Source: Atriophallophorus winterbourni (taxonomy: Eukaryota > Platyhelminthes > Trematoda > Plagiorchiida > Microphallidae). From it: 64,000 nucleotides of DNA. A program made the translations under genes and the position numbers. This document shows, piece after piece, positions 63,840-64,000 of the stretch; positions within the stretch are counted from its first letter, which is position 1; each line of letters opens with the position of its first letter. The stretch is from NCBI GenBank assembly GCA_013407085.1, contig JACCGJ010001611.1, positions 62,001 through 126,000 of the forward strand, in the 5' to 3' direction. Below the pieces are notes generated by a model, which worked only from the letters and a program-made list of their open reading frames with translations, was not told the DNA's origin and made no database searches.

Positions 63840-64000
63840 GGGTCTATTCCACTTCGGTCAGGACAGTATTGGCGAACTGGATCGAACGTTGGACAGTTCG
63901 CTGGAGGTCTTCGATGAATGTTGTTTGCGAAGGATTGCTCACGTTCGGCGGCAACATCACGTTGGTAACTCAGAGGTCTGGCGCAACAGCACTAGCGTTC
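63840..64000 (+). pseudogene. LINE pol C-terminal fragment at window edge
   Basis: Open frame containing LEVFDECCLRRIAHVRRQHH and VGNSEVW, the same block as [14 protein letters not shown] at 56.83 kb. Continues past the right edge. Confidence 0.72.

Noticed and set aside
1..64000. CRISPR arrays, operons, ribosome binding sites, rRNA genes
   Set aside because: Sequence is eukaryotic with spliced genes; no regular spacer arrays or rRNA-like blocks were seen.

Overview
The window is nuclear DNA of an animal, most likely a trematode fluke. Evidence: two conserved metazoan protein genes split into many small exons; a dense mix of CR1-like and RTE-like LINEs, a CsRn1/Ty3-gypsy-like LTR element and a Penelope-like element, a mixture typical of flukes; and hammerhead-ribozyme SINE-like units comparable to the schistosome SM-alpha type. 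Base composition is moderate rather than strongly AT-rich, which fits an opisthorchiid, Paragonimus or Fasciola-like genome better than Schistosoma. Species cannot be fixed from the sequence alone.

Genes. A complete exocyst gene, EXOC2 (Sec5), lies on the minus strand from its ATG at 36134 to its stop at 7360. I could chain 21 coding exons with consistent splice sites and codon phase at every junction (2853 nt, 950 residues; human EXOC2 is 924). Upstream, in the same orientation, are the last three recognisable exons (63267 to 58716) of a myosin-phosphatase targeting subunit gene (PPP1R12/MYPT) whose 5' part is outside the window.

Intergenic 36.2-58.7 kb is a transposon graveyard: GC-rich LINE leader pieces (36.8-38.1), two degenerate CR1-like copies (38.2-42.2), a long minus-strand CR1-like element with ORF1, endonuclease and RT (42.8-46.5), a gypsy-like element interrupted by a younger 5'-truncated CR1 copy (46.7-50.5), a Penelope-like element with terminal inverted repeats (50.9-52.8), a LINE tail (53.3-53.7) and an RTE-like LINE whose RT core is deleted (55.1-57.3). 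LINE fragments also sit at both window ends.

Introns and flanks carry about 30 copies of an unrecognised ~230 bp SINE-like repeat (here Rep1) rich in inverted repeats, a second family with a (GAT)n tail (Rep2), and a 484-bp tandem array in an EXOC2 intron.

The most interesting signal is a set of three unrelated families of hammerhead ribozyme motifs, 14 sites in all. Family A is in Penelope termini and short solo units. Family B is in short units that can be tandem. Family C is in a tRNA-like SINE. Each has a type I core and a self-complementary stem III without a loop, an architecture expected to work as dimers or tandem copies. One fully paired family B ribozyme sits in the sense orientation inside an EXOC2 intron.
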